A DNA stretch of 64,000 nt from Minwuia sp. (GTDB lineage: Bacteria > Pseudomonadota > Alphaproteobacteria > Minwuiales > Minwuiaceae), in NCBI GenBank assembly GCA_029210175.1, contig JARGPL010000043.1:62001-126000 (forward strand), given 5' to 3'. Made by a program: the position numbers and the translations under genes. The notes beneath the pieces are model-generated. The model was not told where the DNA came from and made no database searches. It saw only the letters and a program-made list of their open reading frames with translations. Shown piece by piece: positions 9,459-18,104 of the stretch (position 1 is the stretch's first letter; the number at the start of each line of letters is the position of its first letter).

Positions 9459-10433
9459 CTATCGCGTGGTGGAGGAGGCGTCATAGGCTTCCTCCACCAG
9501 CAAGGGGCGGAAACTGAAAGGCGGTGTCGCAGTCGGGTCGATGGTCACGATGACCGCGCCCACGTCCGGTGACCCCGGAACTTCCAGCCGCCAGAGATTG
9601 CGTACCAACCTGTCGTTCTCATCGTGCAGCGGGCGGTCCGTGCGATAGCTGTGGGTGTCGCCATGGACCAGCAGCACCGGACCACCGTAGCTTGCGGCTC
9701 CGGCTGCGAGGGCTGCCAGGGTTCGCGCAAATCCCTTGTCCGCTTTCCTGAATTCCGGGTTCGCATGAATGGCGATGACGAGCGCCGGGGCCTCGGTACG
9801 TGCGGCGGTTTCGAATGCACGCCGCAGCCACACCATGTTGGCCGCTTCCCGCATTTCATAGGATGCCTCCGGCCCGATCTTGCGCTTGCGGCCATTGCTC
9901 GACCCCACGACATGTACCGTCGCGAAGACGATGCCGCTCTCGGTCCAGATCGCATTCTCGACCATTTCAGGATACTGGCCGGCGTCTGACTGGCGTTGAT
10001 AGGTGCGGCCGTTCTGGCCAAAGCTTGTTGGTTGGGAAAAGAAGAACTGCCGCAAGCGGGCGAGCCGTTCATAGGGATCGTGGTTTCCCGCGCTGCCCCG
10101 ATGGCAGTCAGTCCATTCGTTGTCGCCGGGGGTATAGAACAGCGGCCCCCTGAAGCGGTTGAACTGCGTGCGGACCTTCAGCAACGTCATGTCGTTGCAG
10201 GGGCTGGACCCGGACTTGATGTCACCGACATGGATCGACAGGACCGGGTCGAGGGTATTGATCTCGTCGATCAACCGCTCGAACAGAAAGTCGTCGCGGG
10301 GGACCTGGTAGGGCGTATCCCCCAGCGCAGCAAAGGTAACCGGTTCGCTGGCTGCAGCGGCCAGAGGTGCCAGCAGGGCGGCACAGGCCGCCAGGTGCAG
10401 GGTAGCTGCTTTCAGCCGGGTGACGCCTGTCAT
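9459..10433 (-). CDS. Secreted calcineurin-like metallophosphoesterase
   Basis: A 324-residue exported protein: signal peptide about 1-27 (ending AAAAS) then a calcineurin-type phosphoesterase with GDTPY, HVGDIK, GDNEW in place of the usual GNHE, an IHANPE histidine and HGDTHSY. These supply the two-metal ligands; the substrate is unknown. The ATG at 10433 has an AGGAGG site, which decides it over an in-frame ATG at 10490 that overlaps the stop of the portal gene. It lies 53 bases downstream of that gene on the same strand, with a long hairpin between them. Confidence 0.8.
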   Translation of the reverse strand: MTGVTRLKAATLHLAACAALLAPLAAAASEPVTFAALGDTPYQVPRDDFLFERLIDEINTLDPVLSIHVGDIKSGSSPCNDMTLLKVRTQFNRFRGPLFYTPGDNEWTDCHRGSAGNHDPYERLARLRQFFFSQPTSFGQNGRTYQRQSDAGQYPEMVENAIWTESGIVFATVHVVGSSNGRKRKIGPEASYEMREAANMVWLRRAFETAARTEAPALVIAIHANPEFRKADKGFARTLAALAAGAASYGGPVLLVHGDTHSYRTDRPLHDENDRLVRNLWRLEVPGSPDVGAVIVTIDPTATPPFSFRPLLVEEAYDASSTTR

Positions 10434-10445
10434 GATTGCCTCCTG

Positions 10446-10486
10446 GATCGGCAGAAAGAGGTGCCTGTCCTCTTTCTGCCACCCGA
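10446..10486 (-). terminator. Long hairpin between portal gene and phosphoesterase
   Basis: A perfect 12-bp inverted repeat (GGCAGAAAGAGG at 10450-10461 and its complement at 10469-10480) encloses a 7-base loop; outer GATCG/CGATC arms extend it with a small bulge. On the minus strand it begins right at the portal stop codon and ends just before the phosphoesterase ribosome site. There is no T run after it, so it could be a terminator, an RNA-processing site or a translational control element. Confidence 0.5.
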
Positions 10487-12112
10487 TCATGACACGGGTG
10501 TGGCCATCTGCTCCAGAACCGACCGGTCAAGACCGGGTACTGCGTCCGGGGCTTCCTGTGGTTCCGTATCTGCGGCGGCCAGTCCAAGCTGCTGCAGTGC
10601 GTCGGCCGCCGCCAGATCAGGTTTCTCCGTTGCGACAAGAAACTCCGACGGAAACCCGTTCCGCTTCAGGAAATCGCGCAGGTATCCGGTGCGGTCGATG
10701 ACCTGCTCCAGAAGATCAGGGAAGGCGGTCGCGGCCTGCACGTAAGCCGCCTGTGCTGCCGTCGCGTCGGCAATTTCCTGCAGGCGGACCAATGGTGACG
10801 TGGGCTTCGGCTTGACCCTCTCCCCATCCACTTCGAACGGTGGCACGTAATAGGGGGACCCGACCATGGCCGGACTGGACAGGATCGACAGCACCCGATT
10901 GGCGAGCGGAAAGTCCAGTTCCGTCAGCAGGCGGAGCGACATCGGCAGCTCCACGGCTTCGAACTCCTGCTGTCGCACGTCGATCTCGAACGCCGTGCGC
11001 CCGGACGCGCTCGTCGGGGGCAGCCCAGGACCCATGATCGCCTCCCGAATGCTGCGCTGCAGGTTCTCCAGCACGATCTGGCTGACGTCGAAACGGCCCG
11101 GAGCGTCCAGTGGTGTCAGGCCCTGCGACCCGACCGCTTTCGGGATGATGGCACCGGGGACGAGCTGGATATTGGCGGGGTTCAACACACCGTCATCCTC
11201 TGCCTGCCAGATACCGGTCACGGCGATGGAGGCATTCTTCAGGATCAGTTCCACCACCTTGTTGGCCGTCTTGATGTCGGCAAGCGCGTTCAGCACAGGC
11301 CCCCGGCCCATCCATTCGCCGGGTGCCTTGTCGGTGCGGAACGCGATTACCGGGGATGCGGCGAACGTGCGGCGAAGCAGCATGTTCTCACCGGCGGCAC
11401 CGGGCTGTGCCGCGCACCAGACCTCATAGATCGCCGCCGCGCCTGGATCGTCGGCAAGTATGGCCTCGATGACCTGGATCTCGGTATCGGGCTGTTTTTC
11501 CGCGATACGGGCCAGATCGGCAGGCAGCCGTGCGTCAGGCCAGCGTTCCAGGATGCGCCGGGCGGGGAGGCGGAGGTCGCGAAAGATGGTCGCGAGCAAT
11601 CCGTCGCGGCCTTCCTCCGGGGTCATTTCCTGCGCCGGAATGGCTTCGAACCGCAGCGGCCTGTTCAGGGTGCCCGCATGCACCATCAGTGCACCGGTGG
11701 AGATCAGGGCGTCGCCCAGCGCCGGATCGATCTCGATATGGAAATTCGAAGCCTCGATGGCGCCGTGGAACTTCTCCCTTACTTCCCCGGCGTAGATATC
11801 GAACGCCTGCTGCGCTTCCGCATCATGCATCAGGGCTTCTGGCGCTTCGAAATCCATCCAGGACTTGAACGGGGGGAAGAGCTGTCCGTGCAGACGGGAT
11901 TTCCGCCAGTGCAGGGCCTGTACCGCCGTATTGTCGAAAATCTCCCGATCACGGCGCTGACCGGTCATCCCGGCCCGGTTCGACGCGTGGTTGGGCAGGG
12001 CGAAGGCATAGGCGTCGTCCAGCAGCTGATCCCAGGTCCGGCGGCGCTGCGCAGCCCGTGCAAACCGCTGCAGCGTCGCTGACTGATAGCCCGCGTCAGA
12101 TGTATTTTTCAT
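10487..12112 (-). CDS. Orphan phage head-tail connector (podovirus-type portal) protein
   Basis: A 541-residue protein resembling the T7 gp8-type head-to-tail connector (portal) family, normally about 530-560 residues. Recognisable parts are an N-terminal helical RRRTWDQLLDDAYAFALP segment, LHWRKSRLHGQLFPPFKSW (the family's conserved block before a Pro-x-x-x-Trp) and a long C-terminal helical region with AYVQAATAFPDLLEQVID. In a phage it forms the dodecameric DNA entry ring. Here no terminase, scaffold, capsid, tail or integrase gene is within reach on either side, and the flanking genes are cellular. The frame is intact and full length. It may be a prophage relic or a domesticated gene. Confidence 0.72.
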   Translation of the reverse strand: MKNTSDAGYQSATLQRFARAAQRRRTWDQLLDDAYAFALPNHASNRAGMTGQRRDREIFDNTAVQALHWRKSRLHGQLFPPFKSWMDFEAPEALMHDAEAQQAFDIYAGEVREKFHGAIEASNFHIEIDPALGDALISTGALMVHAGTLNRPLRFEAIPAQEMTPEEGRDGLLATIFRDLRLPARRILERWPDARLPADLARIAEKQPDTEIQVIEAILADDPGAAAIYEVWCAAQPGAAGENMLLRRTFAASPVIAFRTDKAPGEWMGRGPVLNALADIKTANKVVELILKNASIAVTGIWQAEDDGVLNPANIQLVPGAIIPKAVGSQGLTPLDAPGRFDVSQIVLENLQRSIREAIMGPGLPPTSASGRTAFEIDVRQQEFEAVELPMSLRLLTELDFPLANRVLSILSSPAMVGSPYYVPPFEVDGERVKPKPTSPLVRLQEIADATAAQAAYVQAATAFPDLLEQVIDRTGYLRDFLKRNGFPSEFLVATEKPDLAAADALQQLGLAAADTEPQEAPDAVPGLDRSVLEQMATPVS

Positions 12113-12121
12113 GGATACTGT

Positions 12122-12142
12122 CCCATTGGTTGTTGCAATGGG
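12122..12142. promoter_or_regulatory. Inverted repeat upstream of the orphan portal gene
   Basis: CCCATTG and CAATGGG form a perfect 7-bp inverted repeat around a 7-base centre, ending about ten bases before the portal ATG. It could be a repressor operator or an mRNA hairpin that hides the weak ribosome site. Role inferred from position only. Confidence 0.35.
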
Positions 12143-12270
12143 GTGACGATAGGCGCCGAATTCGAAATGAGTGCGCCACCAACTGTCGGCTTTCCGCTCG
12201 CGGCACTCGACCTGTCCCCCGACGTCGCTAGACTGCGGGCAATGGCTTCAGGACTACGGGGGATCGACTG

Positions 12271-13452
12271 ATGGGCTTGATCGATGATGTTCGCAAGCAG
12301 TTGCACGGGGACATGACGGACTGGCGACGCGACATTCACAAGCATCCCGAGACGGCATTCGAGGAACATCGGACCGCTGACAAGGTTGCGGAACTGCTGG
12401 AATCCTTCGGGATGGAGGTCGATCGCGGTCTGGCCAAGACCGGCGTTGTCGGCACGCTGCGCGCCGGAACCGGCAATCGCGCCATCGGCCTGCGCGCGGA
12501 CATGGATGCCCTGGATCTGACGGAACTCAACAACTTCGACCACAAGAGCGTGCACGACGGGAAGATGCATGCCTGCGGTCATGACGGGCACACCACCATG
12601 CTGTTGGGGGCCGCCCGCTATCTGGCCGAGAACCCGAACTTCGACGGTATCGTGCAGTTCATCTTCCAGCCGGCGGAGGAGAATCTCGCCGGTGGCCGCG
12701 TGATGGTGCAGGAAGGGTTGTTCGAGAAATTTCCCGTGGAACAGGTCTACGGCATGCACAACTGGCCCGGGCTGCCGGTGGGCAGCTTCGCCGTCTGCAC
12801 CGGTCCGATGATGGCTTCGGCTGACTTCTTCGAGCTGACGCTGACCGGGCGGGGCGGGCACGGGGCGTTCCCGCATCTGGCCAAGGACCCGATTGTAGCG
12901 GCTGCCCACGTCATCACCGCCTGGCAGACCATTGTCAGCCGTGATGCGGATCCGATGAAAGCCGCAGTCATCAGCGCCTGTGAGATCAATTCGGGCTTTA
13001 CCGGCAATGTCATCCCGGAAACCGCCGTGATCCGGGGCACCACCCGCACGTTCAACGAAGGCGTGCAGGACATGATCGAAGAACGCATGCGCACGGTGGC
13101 GAACGGCATTGCCCAGGCGTTCGACATGCAGGCACATTTTACCTACGACCGGCGGTATGCGCCCACCGTGAACACGCCGGATGAGACCGGCTACGCCGTT
13201 GCGGCCGCCCGCGCGATCGTGGGCGAGGACAATGTCGACACCAAGCTGGTGCCGGTCATGGGGGCGGAGGACTTCGGCTGGATGCTGCGGGAACGCCCGG
13301 GCTGTTACATGTTCGTCGGCAATGGTGAAGGCCAGGCAGGCGGGTGCGAAGTGCACAATCCCAAGTATGACTTCAACGACGAAACCTTGCCGGTCGGCGC
13401 AGCCTACTGGGTGAAGCTTGTCGAGATGCAGCTTCCCGTAGCCGGGGAGTGA
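12271..13452 (+). CDS. M20-family amidohydrolase (hippurate hydrolase-like)
   Basis: A 393-residue M20D metallopeptidase that should hydrolyse N-acyl amino acids or similar amides in the cytoplasm. Metal and catalytic residues are visible: HACGHDGH (C102, H104, D105, H107), PAEE (E136/E137), the HNWPG histidine and a C-terminal VMGAEDFGWM. The dimerisation domain lies between about 185 and 295. A longer open frame on the opposite strand covers the same DNA but is only a codon-bias shadow. It is transcribed alone, divergent from the portal gene. Confidence 0.93.
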   Translation: MGLIDDVRKQLHGDMTDWRRDIHKHPETAFEEHRTADKVAELLESFGMEVDRGLAKTGVVGTLRAGTGNRAIGLRADMDALDLTELNNFDHKSVHDGKMHACGHDGHTTMLLGAARYLAENPNFDGIVQFIFQPAEENLAGGRVMVQEGLFEKFPVEQVYGMHNWPGLPVGSFAVCTGPMMASADFFELTLTGRGGHGAFPHLAKDPIVAAAHVITAWQTIVSRDADPMKAAVISACEINSGFTGNVIPETAVIRGTTRTFNEGVQDMIEERMRTVANGIAQAFDMQAHFTYDRRYAPTVNTPDETGYAVAAARAIVGEDNVDTKLVPVMGAEDFGWMLRERPGCYMFVGNGEGQAGGCEVHNPKYDFNDETLPVGAAYWVKLVEMQLPVAGE

Positions 13453-13508
13453 TTAGGGTCGTTCGTGAAACACCCTTGGGTGGTACGCTTCTTGCTCGTT
13501 CATTCGAG

Positions 13509-13524
13509 TGTGAGCGGTATCACG
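13509..13524. promoter_or_regulatory. CRP-like palindrome 1 upstream of MBL-fold gene
   Basis: TGTGA-GCGGTA-TCACG matches the CRP consensus TGTGA-N6-TCACA at nine of ten defined positions. Its centre is 125 bases upstream of the GTG start at 13642 and 56 bases from a second copy. Confidence 0.5.
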
Positions 13525-13564
13525 GCAATTGGTTCACGAAATGACCACTCTACCGCATCGGCAG

Positions 13565-13580
13565 TGTGAGCACGATCACA
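13565..13580. promoter_or_regulatory. CRP-like palindrome 2 upstream of MBL-fold gene
   Basis: TGTGA-GCACGA-TCACA is a perfect match to the CRP/FNR-superfamily consensus TGTGA-N6-TCACA. Its centre lies about 69 bases before the GTG start. Together with site 1 it suggests cAMP-CRP control of the MBL-fold gene. Confidence 0.6.
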
Positions 13581-13641
13581 GCGGCAGGTGCACAACGCGA
13601 CTCGATGATGATCCAGAAATGAAACAGGCGGGGGCCAACAA

Positions 13642-14469
13642 GTGAGTTTCAAGGTCAAATTCTGGGGTGTGAGAGGCAGTATTGCGACTCCGGGCCCGCG
13701 CTATGTGGCTTTTGGTGGCAACACCAGCTGCATCGAGGTGTCCTGTGGCGGACAGCGTCTGATCTTTGACGCTGGCACCGGTATCAGGAACCTCGGTCAC
13801 TGGCTGATGAAGAAGAATGTGCACAACGCGCATCTTATGCTGTCCCATACCCATTGGGACCATATCAATGGCTTCCCGTTCTTTTCGCCTGCGTTCAAGA
13901 AGGACCACCATTTCACGATCATGGCGGGTCACCTGGCGGAGGAAACCGGCGGTATCCGCGAAGTGCTGGCCTCGCAGATGAACCAGCCCACATTCCCTGT
14001 GCCCATCGACATCATGCAGGCGCAGCTGAGTTTCGAGGATTTCAAGGCTGGTGACGTGCTGAACCTCGGCCCGGATGTTCGCGTCACCACCACGCCATTG
14101 AACCACCCGGACGGTGCAACCGGCTATCGCGTCGACCATGCCGGCCACGCATTCTGCTACGTCACGGACACCGAACACGTCCCGGGCAAGCCCGATGAGA
14201 AGATCCTGGCCCTGATCGAAGGGGCTGATGTCGTGGTCTATGACTGCACCTACAACGACAAGGAATTCGCTTCCAAGGTCGGGTGGGGTCATTCGACCTG
14301 GCAGGAAGGCATGCGCCTCTGTCAGGCCGCAAACGTGCGCCAGCACGTCATCTTCCACCACGACCCGGACCATGAAGACGTCTACATGGAACGGCTGGAG
14401 GAAGAAGCGCGCTACGAATGGATCGGCAATACCGTCGCCCGCGAGAACATGCGGTTGCGGGTGGGGTGA
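13642..14469 (+). CDS. MBL-fold metallo-hydrolase
   Basis: A 275-residue metallo-beta-lactamase-fold enzyme. It opens with the family block FWGVRGSIATPGP and GGNTSC, and carries the zinc motif HTHWDH (69-74), a later histidine in NHPDGATGYR, an aspartate in YVTDTEH and a C-terminal HHDPDHED. This subfamily resembles RNase Z/PhnP-type phosphodiesterases; the substrate is not known. Translation starts at GTG, as no ATG fits the conserved N-terminus. The upstream region contains two CRP-type palindromes. It converges on the HD-domain gene. Confidence 0.85.
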   Translation: MSFKVKFWGVRGSIATPGPRYVAFGGNTSCIEVSCGGQRLIFDAGTGIRNLGHWLMKKNVHNAHLMLSHTHWDHINGFPFFSPAFKKDHHFTIMAGHLAEETGGIREVLASQMNQPTFPVPIDIMQAQLSFEDFKAGDVLNLGPDVRVTTTPLNHPDGATGYRVDHAGHAFCYVTDTEHVPGKPDEKILALIEGADVVVYDCTYNDKEFASKVGWGHSTWQEGMRLCQAANVRQHVIFHHDPDHEDVYMERLEEEARYEWIGNTVARENMRLRVG

Positions 14470-14476
14470 GGCGGTT

Positions 14477-15064
14477 CTAAGCCACTTCCTGCGCGGCGTC
14501 GGCCATGTAGATCGACTGCTTCGGTGTCTCGAACACGCGCTGCACCATCGGGCGGAAATCGTCCAGTTTCATGGAGTCATAGGCCGGGTCGAATGCGGGC
14601 GCGTCGTAGCGTTCGCAGAAGATCGCCGTCCGTTCGAAATCCGGGTGACCGCGGAACTGTTCGCGCATGTCGCGGTCCAGCCCCAGGTGGTGGAAGAAGT
14701 AATAGCCCTGGAAGATGCCATGTTGCGCGACCATCCAGTGGTTTGACTCTGACACGAACGGCTTCAGCACCGTCGCGGCCATGTCGGCATGATTGTAGGA
14801 ACACAGCAGGTCGCCGATGTCGTGCAGCAGGGCGGCCACGACATATTCCTCATCCTCCCCCGCCTTGCGCGCGCGGGTCGCGGTCTGCAGGCTGTGTTCC
14901 AGCCGATCCACCTGAAACCCGCCATAGTCGCCCCCCAGCATCTGCAGATGCGCCAGCAGGCGATCCGCCAGACCGGCGCTGAACGGCTTGTATTCCGCGC
15001 CGATGATCTTCCAGTCCTGAGCCGTGCTGTCTGCCATATCCGTGAAGCGCGCGCTATCTGCCAT
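14477..15064 (-). CDS. HD-domain protein, PhnZ-like diiron oxygenase family
   Basis: A 195-residue HD-domain protein with LEHSLQ (H57), LLHDIGD (H81, D82) and a downstream histidine and aspartate, enough for a dinuclear iron site. From memory of PhnZ, the marine enzyme that oxidatively cleaves 2-amino-1-hydroxyethylphosphonate, the block DY-x-G-x5-LEHSLQ matches (Tyr47), as do the C-terminal DF and later segments. The PhnZ glutamate three residues after that tyrosine is Phe50 here, so the substrate may differ. No PhnY-type hydroxylase or phosphonate transporter is nearby. A GGGGACAG site precedes the ATG. Confidence 0.72.
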   Translation of the reverse strand: MADSARFTDMADSTAQDWKIIGAEYKPFSAGLADRLLAHLQMLGGDYGGFQVDRLEHSLQTATRARKAGEDEEYVVAALLHDIGDLLCSYNHADMAATVLKPFVSESNHWMVAQHGIFQGYYFFHHLGLDRDMREQFRGHPDFERTAIFCERYDAPAFDPAYDSMKLDDFRPMVQRVFETPKQSIYMADAAQEVA

Positions 15065-15185
15065 GGTCTGTCCCCTGTTGCTGCTGTGCCGTGGCGCAGA
15101 GCGGTTGCGTTGACCCGGCCCGTGGCCTCCAGTATCTCCGGTGTAGTGCCGTCAGGGCAAGATGGATCGAAGGGGAGAGCGGGCC

Positions 15186-16322
15186 ATGATCGGATTGACC
15201 GAAGACCAGATCGCGTTTCAGGACGCAGCACGCAGCTTTGCCGTGGCGGAGATGGAGCCCCATGCCGCGAAGTGGGATGAGGAAAAGATCTTCCCCGAAG
15301 ACACCCTGCGGCAGATGGCGGAGCTGGGCTTCGCCGGGATCTATGTCGACCCGGCGCATGGCGGTTCGGGCCTCAGCCGTGTCGATGCGGCCGTGATCTT
15401 CGAGGAACTGGCGGCGGGCTGCACATCGACTGCGGCCTATGTCTCGATCCACAACATGGCGACCTGGATGATCGACAGGTTCGGCGATGATGAGGTGCGC
15501 GCGAAGTTTCTGCCGAAACTCTGTTCGATGGAAAATTTCGCCAGCTATTGCCTGACGGAGGCCGGGGCCGGGTCGGATGCCGCCAGCCTGAAGACGAAGG
15601 CGGTGCGCGACGGCGACCACTATGTCCTCAACGGCGCCAAGGCCTTCATCTCCGGCGGTGGCCGGTCAGATGTCTACGTGGTTATGGCGCGGACCGGTGA
15701 CGACGGACCGAAGGGTGTTACCTGCATCGTGGTCGAAAAGGATGCGCCGGGCCTCGGCTTCGGCGCACAGGAACGCAAGATGGGCTGGAATTCCCAGCCG
15801 ACCGCCATGGTCATGTTCGATGACTGCCGCGTGCCTGTCAGCAACCGCATCGGTGATGAGGGGCAGGGGTTCAGCATCGCCATGGCTGGACTGGACGGTG
15901 GCCGCATCAACATCGGTGCCTGCTCCATCGGCGCCGCGCGCGCATCGCTGGAACGCACGATTGCCTACGTGAAGGACCGCAAGCAGTTCGGGCAGGCCAT
16001 TGCCGGTTTCCAGAACACCCAGTTCAAGCTGGCCGACATGGCGACCGATCTGGAAGCGGCCCGCATGATGATCCGCGGTGCGGCGGCGAAGCTCGACGAC
16101 GGTGCCGCGGACAAGACAGTCGCCTGTGCCATGGCCAAGCGCTTCGCCACGGATGTGGGGTTCAACGTCTGCAACGACGCGCTGCAGCTGCATGGCGGCT
16201 ACGGCTACCTCCGCGACCACCCGATCGAGCGCTACATGCGCGACTGCCGGGTGCACCAGATCCTGGAAGGCACCAACGAGATCATGCGCGTGGTCATCAG
16301 CAGGCAATTGCTGAAGGATTAG
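15186..16322 (+). CDS. Acyl-CoA dehydrogenase, isobutyryl-CoA dehydrogenase-like
   Basis: A 378-residue FAD flavoenzyme that introduces the alpha-beta double bond in a short or branched acyl-CoA. Family blocks are [11 protein letters not shown] (FAD/substrate loop), KAFISGGG, the DRKQFGQAI segment and the C-terminal [12 protein letters not shown] with the catalytic Glu in EGT. It most resembles ACAD8-type isobutyryl-CoA dehydrogenases of valine breakdown, but no valine-pathway partner is adjacent. The start is the ATG at 15186 with GGGGAGAG upstream; an in-frame start 24 bases earlier is less likely. Confidence 0.9.
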   Translation: MIGLTEDQIAFQDAARSFAVAEMEPHAAKWDEEKIFPEDTLRQMAELGFAGIYVDPAHGGSGLSRVDAAVIFEELAAGCTSTAAYVSIHNMATWMIDRFGDDEVRAKFLPKLCSMENFASYCLTEAGAGSDAASLKTKAVRDGDHYVLNGAKAFISGGGRSDVYVVMARTGDDGPKGVTCIVVEKDAPGLGFGAQERKMGWNSQPTAMVMFDDCRVPVSNRIGDEGQGFSIAMAGLDGGRINIGACSIGAARASLERTIAYVKDRKQFGQAIAGFQNTQFKLADMATDLEAARMMIRGAAAKLDDGAADKTVACAMAKRFATDVGFNVCNDALQLHGGYGYLRDHPIERYMRDCRVHQILEGTNEIMRVVISRQLLKD

Positions 16323-16331
16323 GGATCCCGG

Positions 16332-16784
16332 TCAGGCCTTCGAAACCAGCGATCCGGGATTGGATGAATCGAACACCACCGGTTCATCCAGCATGGCGTG
16401 CAGCCAGACTCTGTAGAAACTGATCCTGCCGTCCTTCACTTTGAAGAAGCTGAAGGCGGTGCAGGACATTTCATCGCCCGTGGGGGTGCGGCCGAGCCAG
16501 GGGCCGATGAGCTTGCCGGTGAAGGACCATTTCGCCATCACCTGATCGGTGTCGGCAACGATCTCTTCGATGGTGATCTTCAGGTCGCTGATGTTGCGCC
16601 CGAAACCCCTGGCATGGGCCACAAGGCCTTCGCGACCCGGCGGGCCGCCAAAGGCCTGATTGGCCTCATCGACCATGTCCGGCAGGGCCAGTTCCTCGAT
16701 CAGGTCGAGACGCCCGTTGGCAACCACCTCATTCAGGTAGGCTTCCATCAGCTGTCGTGGGGTGCGTTTCGGGGTGGTGGTCAT
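16332..16784 (-). CDS. SnoaL-like / ester cyclase family protein
   Basis: A 150-residue NTF2-fold protein of the SnoaL-like type: MEAYLNEVVANGRLDLIEEL at the start, a central FTGKLIGPWLGRTPTG segment and a C-terminal FKVKDGRISFYRVW strand. Members range from polyketide cyclases to small hydrolases and non-enzymatic ligand binders, so no reaction is proposed. It converges on the acyl-CoA dehydrogenase with a 9-base gap and lies downstream of the glutaryl-CoA dehydrogenase on the same strand. Confidence 0.75.
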   Translation of the reverse strand: MTTTPKRTPRQLMEAYLNEVVANGRLDLIEELALPDMVDEANQAFGGPPGREGLVAHARGFGRNISDLKITIEEIVADTDQVMAKWSFTGKLIGPWLGRTPTGDEMSCTAFSFFKVKDGRISFYRVWLHAMLDEPVVFDSSNPGSLVSKA

Positions 16785-16883
16785 GGCAGTGCTCTCAGTT
16801 GTGAGGCCTCAAGGGCGGACTGGCGGCAGCGGCACGCCCCGAACCAATCGAAACGTGCCGCCGCTGCTTCAGGCTGCAAAGCC

Positions 16884-18074
16884 TCAGAAAAACGCCTGCA
16901 GACCGGTCTGGGCGCGGCCCAGGATCAGGGCATGGACGTCGTGCGTGCCTTCATAGGTGTTCACGGTCTCCAGATTCATCAGGTGGCGCATCACGTGATA
17001 TTCCTCATGAATGCCGTTGCCGCCGTGCATGTCACGGGCGACACGGGCGATGTCGAGGGCCTTGCCGCATGAATTGCGCTTGATAACGGAGATGGATTCC
17101 GGCGGGCAGTTGCCAGCGTCCTTCATCCGGCCCACGGCCAGGCAAGCCTGCAGGCCGATGGCGATTTCCGTCTGCATGTCGGCCAGTTTCTTCTGGATCA
17201 GCTGGTTCTGCGCCAGCGGGCGACCGAACTGCTTGCGGTCCATCGTGTAGGTGCGGGCCGCGTGCCAGCAGAATTCTGCCGCGCCCAGCGCGCCCCAGGC
17301 GATGCCGAAGCGGGCGTTGTTCAGGCAGCCGAACGGGCCGCCAAGGCCACTGATGTTGGGCAGCAGATTCTCCGCCGGGGCGAACACATTGTCCATGACG
17401 ATCTCACCGGTGATGGACGCGCGCAGGGACAGCTTGCCCTCGATCTTCGGGGCGGACAGGCCTTCCATGCCCTTTTCCAGCACGAAGCCGCGAATCTTGT
17501 CGTCGTCGGTCTTGGCCCAGACAACGAAGACGTCGGCGATGGGCGCGTTGGAAATCCACATCTTGGCGCCGCTGACGCGATAGCCGCCATCGACGGACTT
17601 GGCGCGGGTCTTCATGCCGCCCGGGTCGGAGCCGTGGTCCGGTTCGGTCAGGCCAAAGCAGCCAACCCATTCGCCGGACGCGAGCTTCGGCAGGTACTTC
17701 TCCCGCTGGGCTTCGTCCCCAAAGGCATAGATCGGGTGCATGACCAGGGATGACTGCACGCTCATCATGGATCGGTAGCCGCTGTCGATCCGTTCCACTT
17801 CGCGCGCAATCAGGCCATAGGTCGTGTAATTCACGCCTGCGCAGCCATAGCCGTCGATGGTCGGACCCAGCAGGCCAAGCTCGCCCATTTCACGGAAGAT
17901 GCTGCGATCGGTCTTTTCCTCGCGAAACGCCTCGATCACACGGGGCATCAGCTTGTCGTTGGCGTAATCGCGTGCGGTGTCGCGCACCATGCGTTCTTCT
18001 TCGGTCAGCTGGCCATCCAGGTCGAACGGGTCTTCCCAGTTGAAAGCAGGCTTCGTCTTCATCGGTGCGTTCAT
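16884..18074 (-). CDS. gcdH: Glutaryl-CoA dehydrogenase
   Basis: A 396-residue acyl-CoA dehydrogenase that oxidises and decarboxylates glutaryl-CoA to crotonyl-CoA in lysine, tryptophan and glutarate breakdown. Diagnostic features are [11 protein letters not shown] (the glutaryl-binding Arg), [21 protein letters not shown], and the C-terminal [19 protein letters not shown] with the catalytic Glu. A CAGGAGCC ribosome site precedes the ATG. It follows ridA by 30 bases and is probably cotranscribed. Confidence 0.95.
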   Translation of the reverse strand: MNAPMKTKPAFNWEDPFDLDGQLTEEERMVRDTARDYANDKLMPRVIEAFREEKTDRSIFREMGELGLLGPTIDGYGCAGVNYTTYGLIAREVERIDSGYRSMMSVQSSLVMHPIYAFGDEAQREKYLPKLASGEWVGCFGLTEPDHGSDPGGMKTRAKSVDGGYRVSGAKMWISNAPIADVFVVWAKTDDDKIRGFVLEKGMEGLSAPKIEGKLSLRASITGEIVMDNVFAPAENLLPNISGLGGPFGCLNNARFGIAWGALGAAEFCWHAARTYTMDRKQFGRPLAQNQLIQKKLADMQTEIAIGLQACLAVGRMKDAGNCPPESISVIKRNSCGKALDIARVARDMHGGNGIHEEYHVMRHLMNLETVNTYEGTHDVHALILGRAQTGLQAFF

Positions 18075-18104
18075 GCCATCAGGCTCCTGAGCAATTGGGC
18101 GCGA

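Noticed and set aside
12109-13356. 415-codon minus-strand frame opposite the M20 amidohydrolase
   Set aside because: Opposite strand encodes an intact M20 enzyme with all metal ligands; the frame has no recognisable fold.
13469-13540. TTCGTGAA and TTCACGAA inverted copies flanking the first CRP-like site
   Set aside because: Eight-base arms about 60 bases apart; likely coincidence next to the much better TGTGA-N6-TCACA matches.
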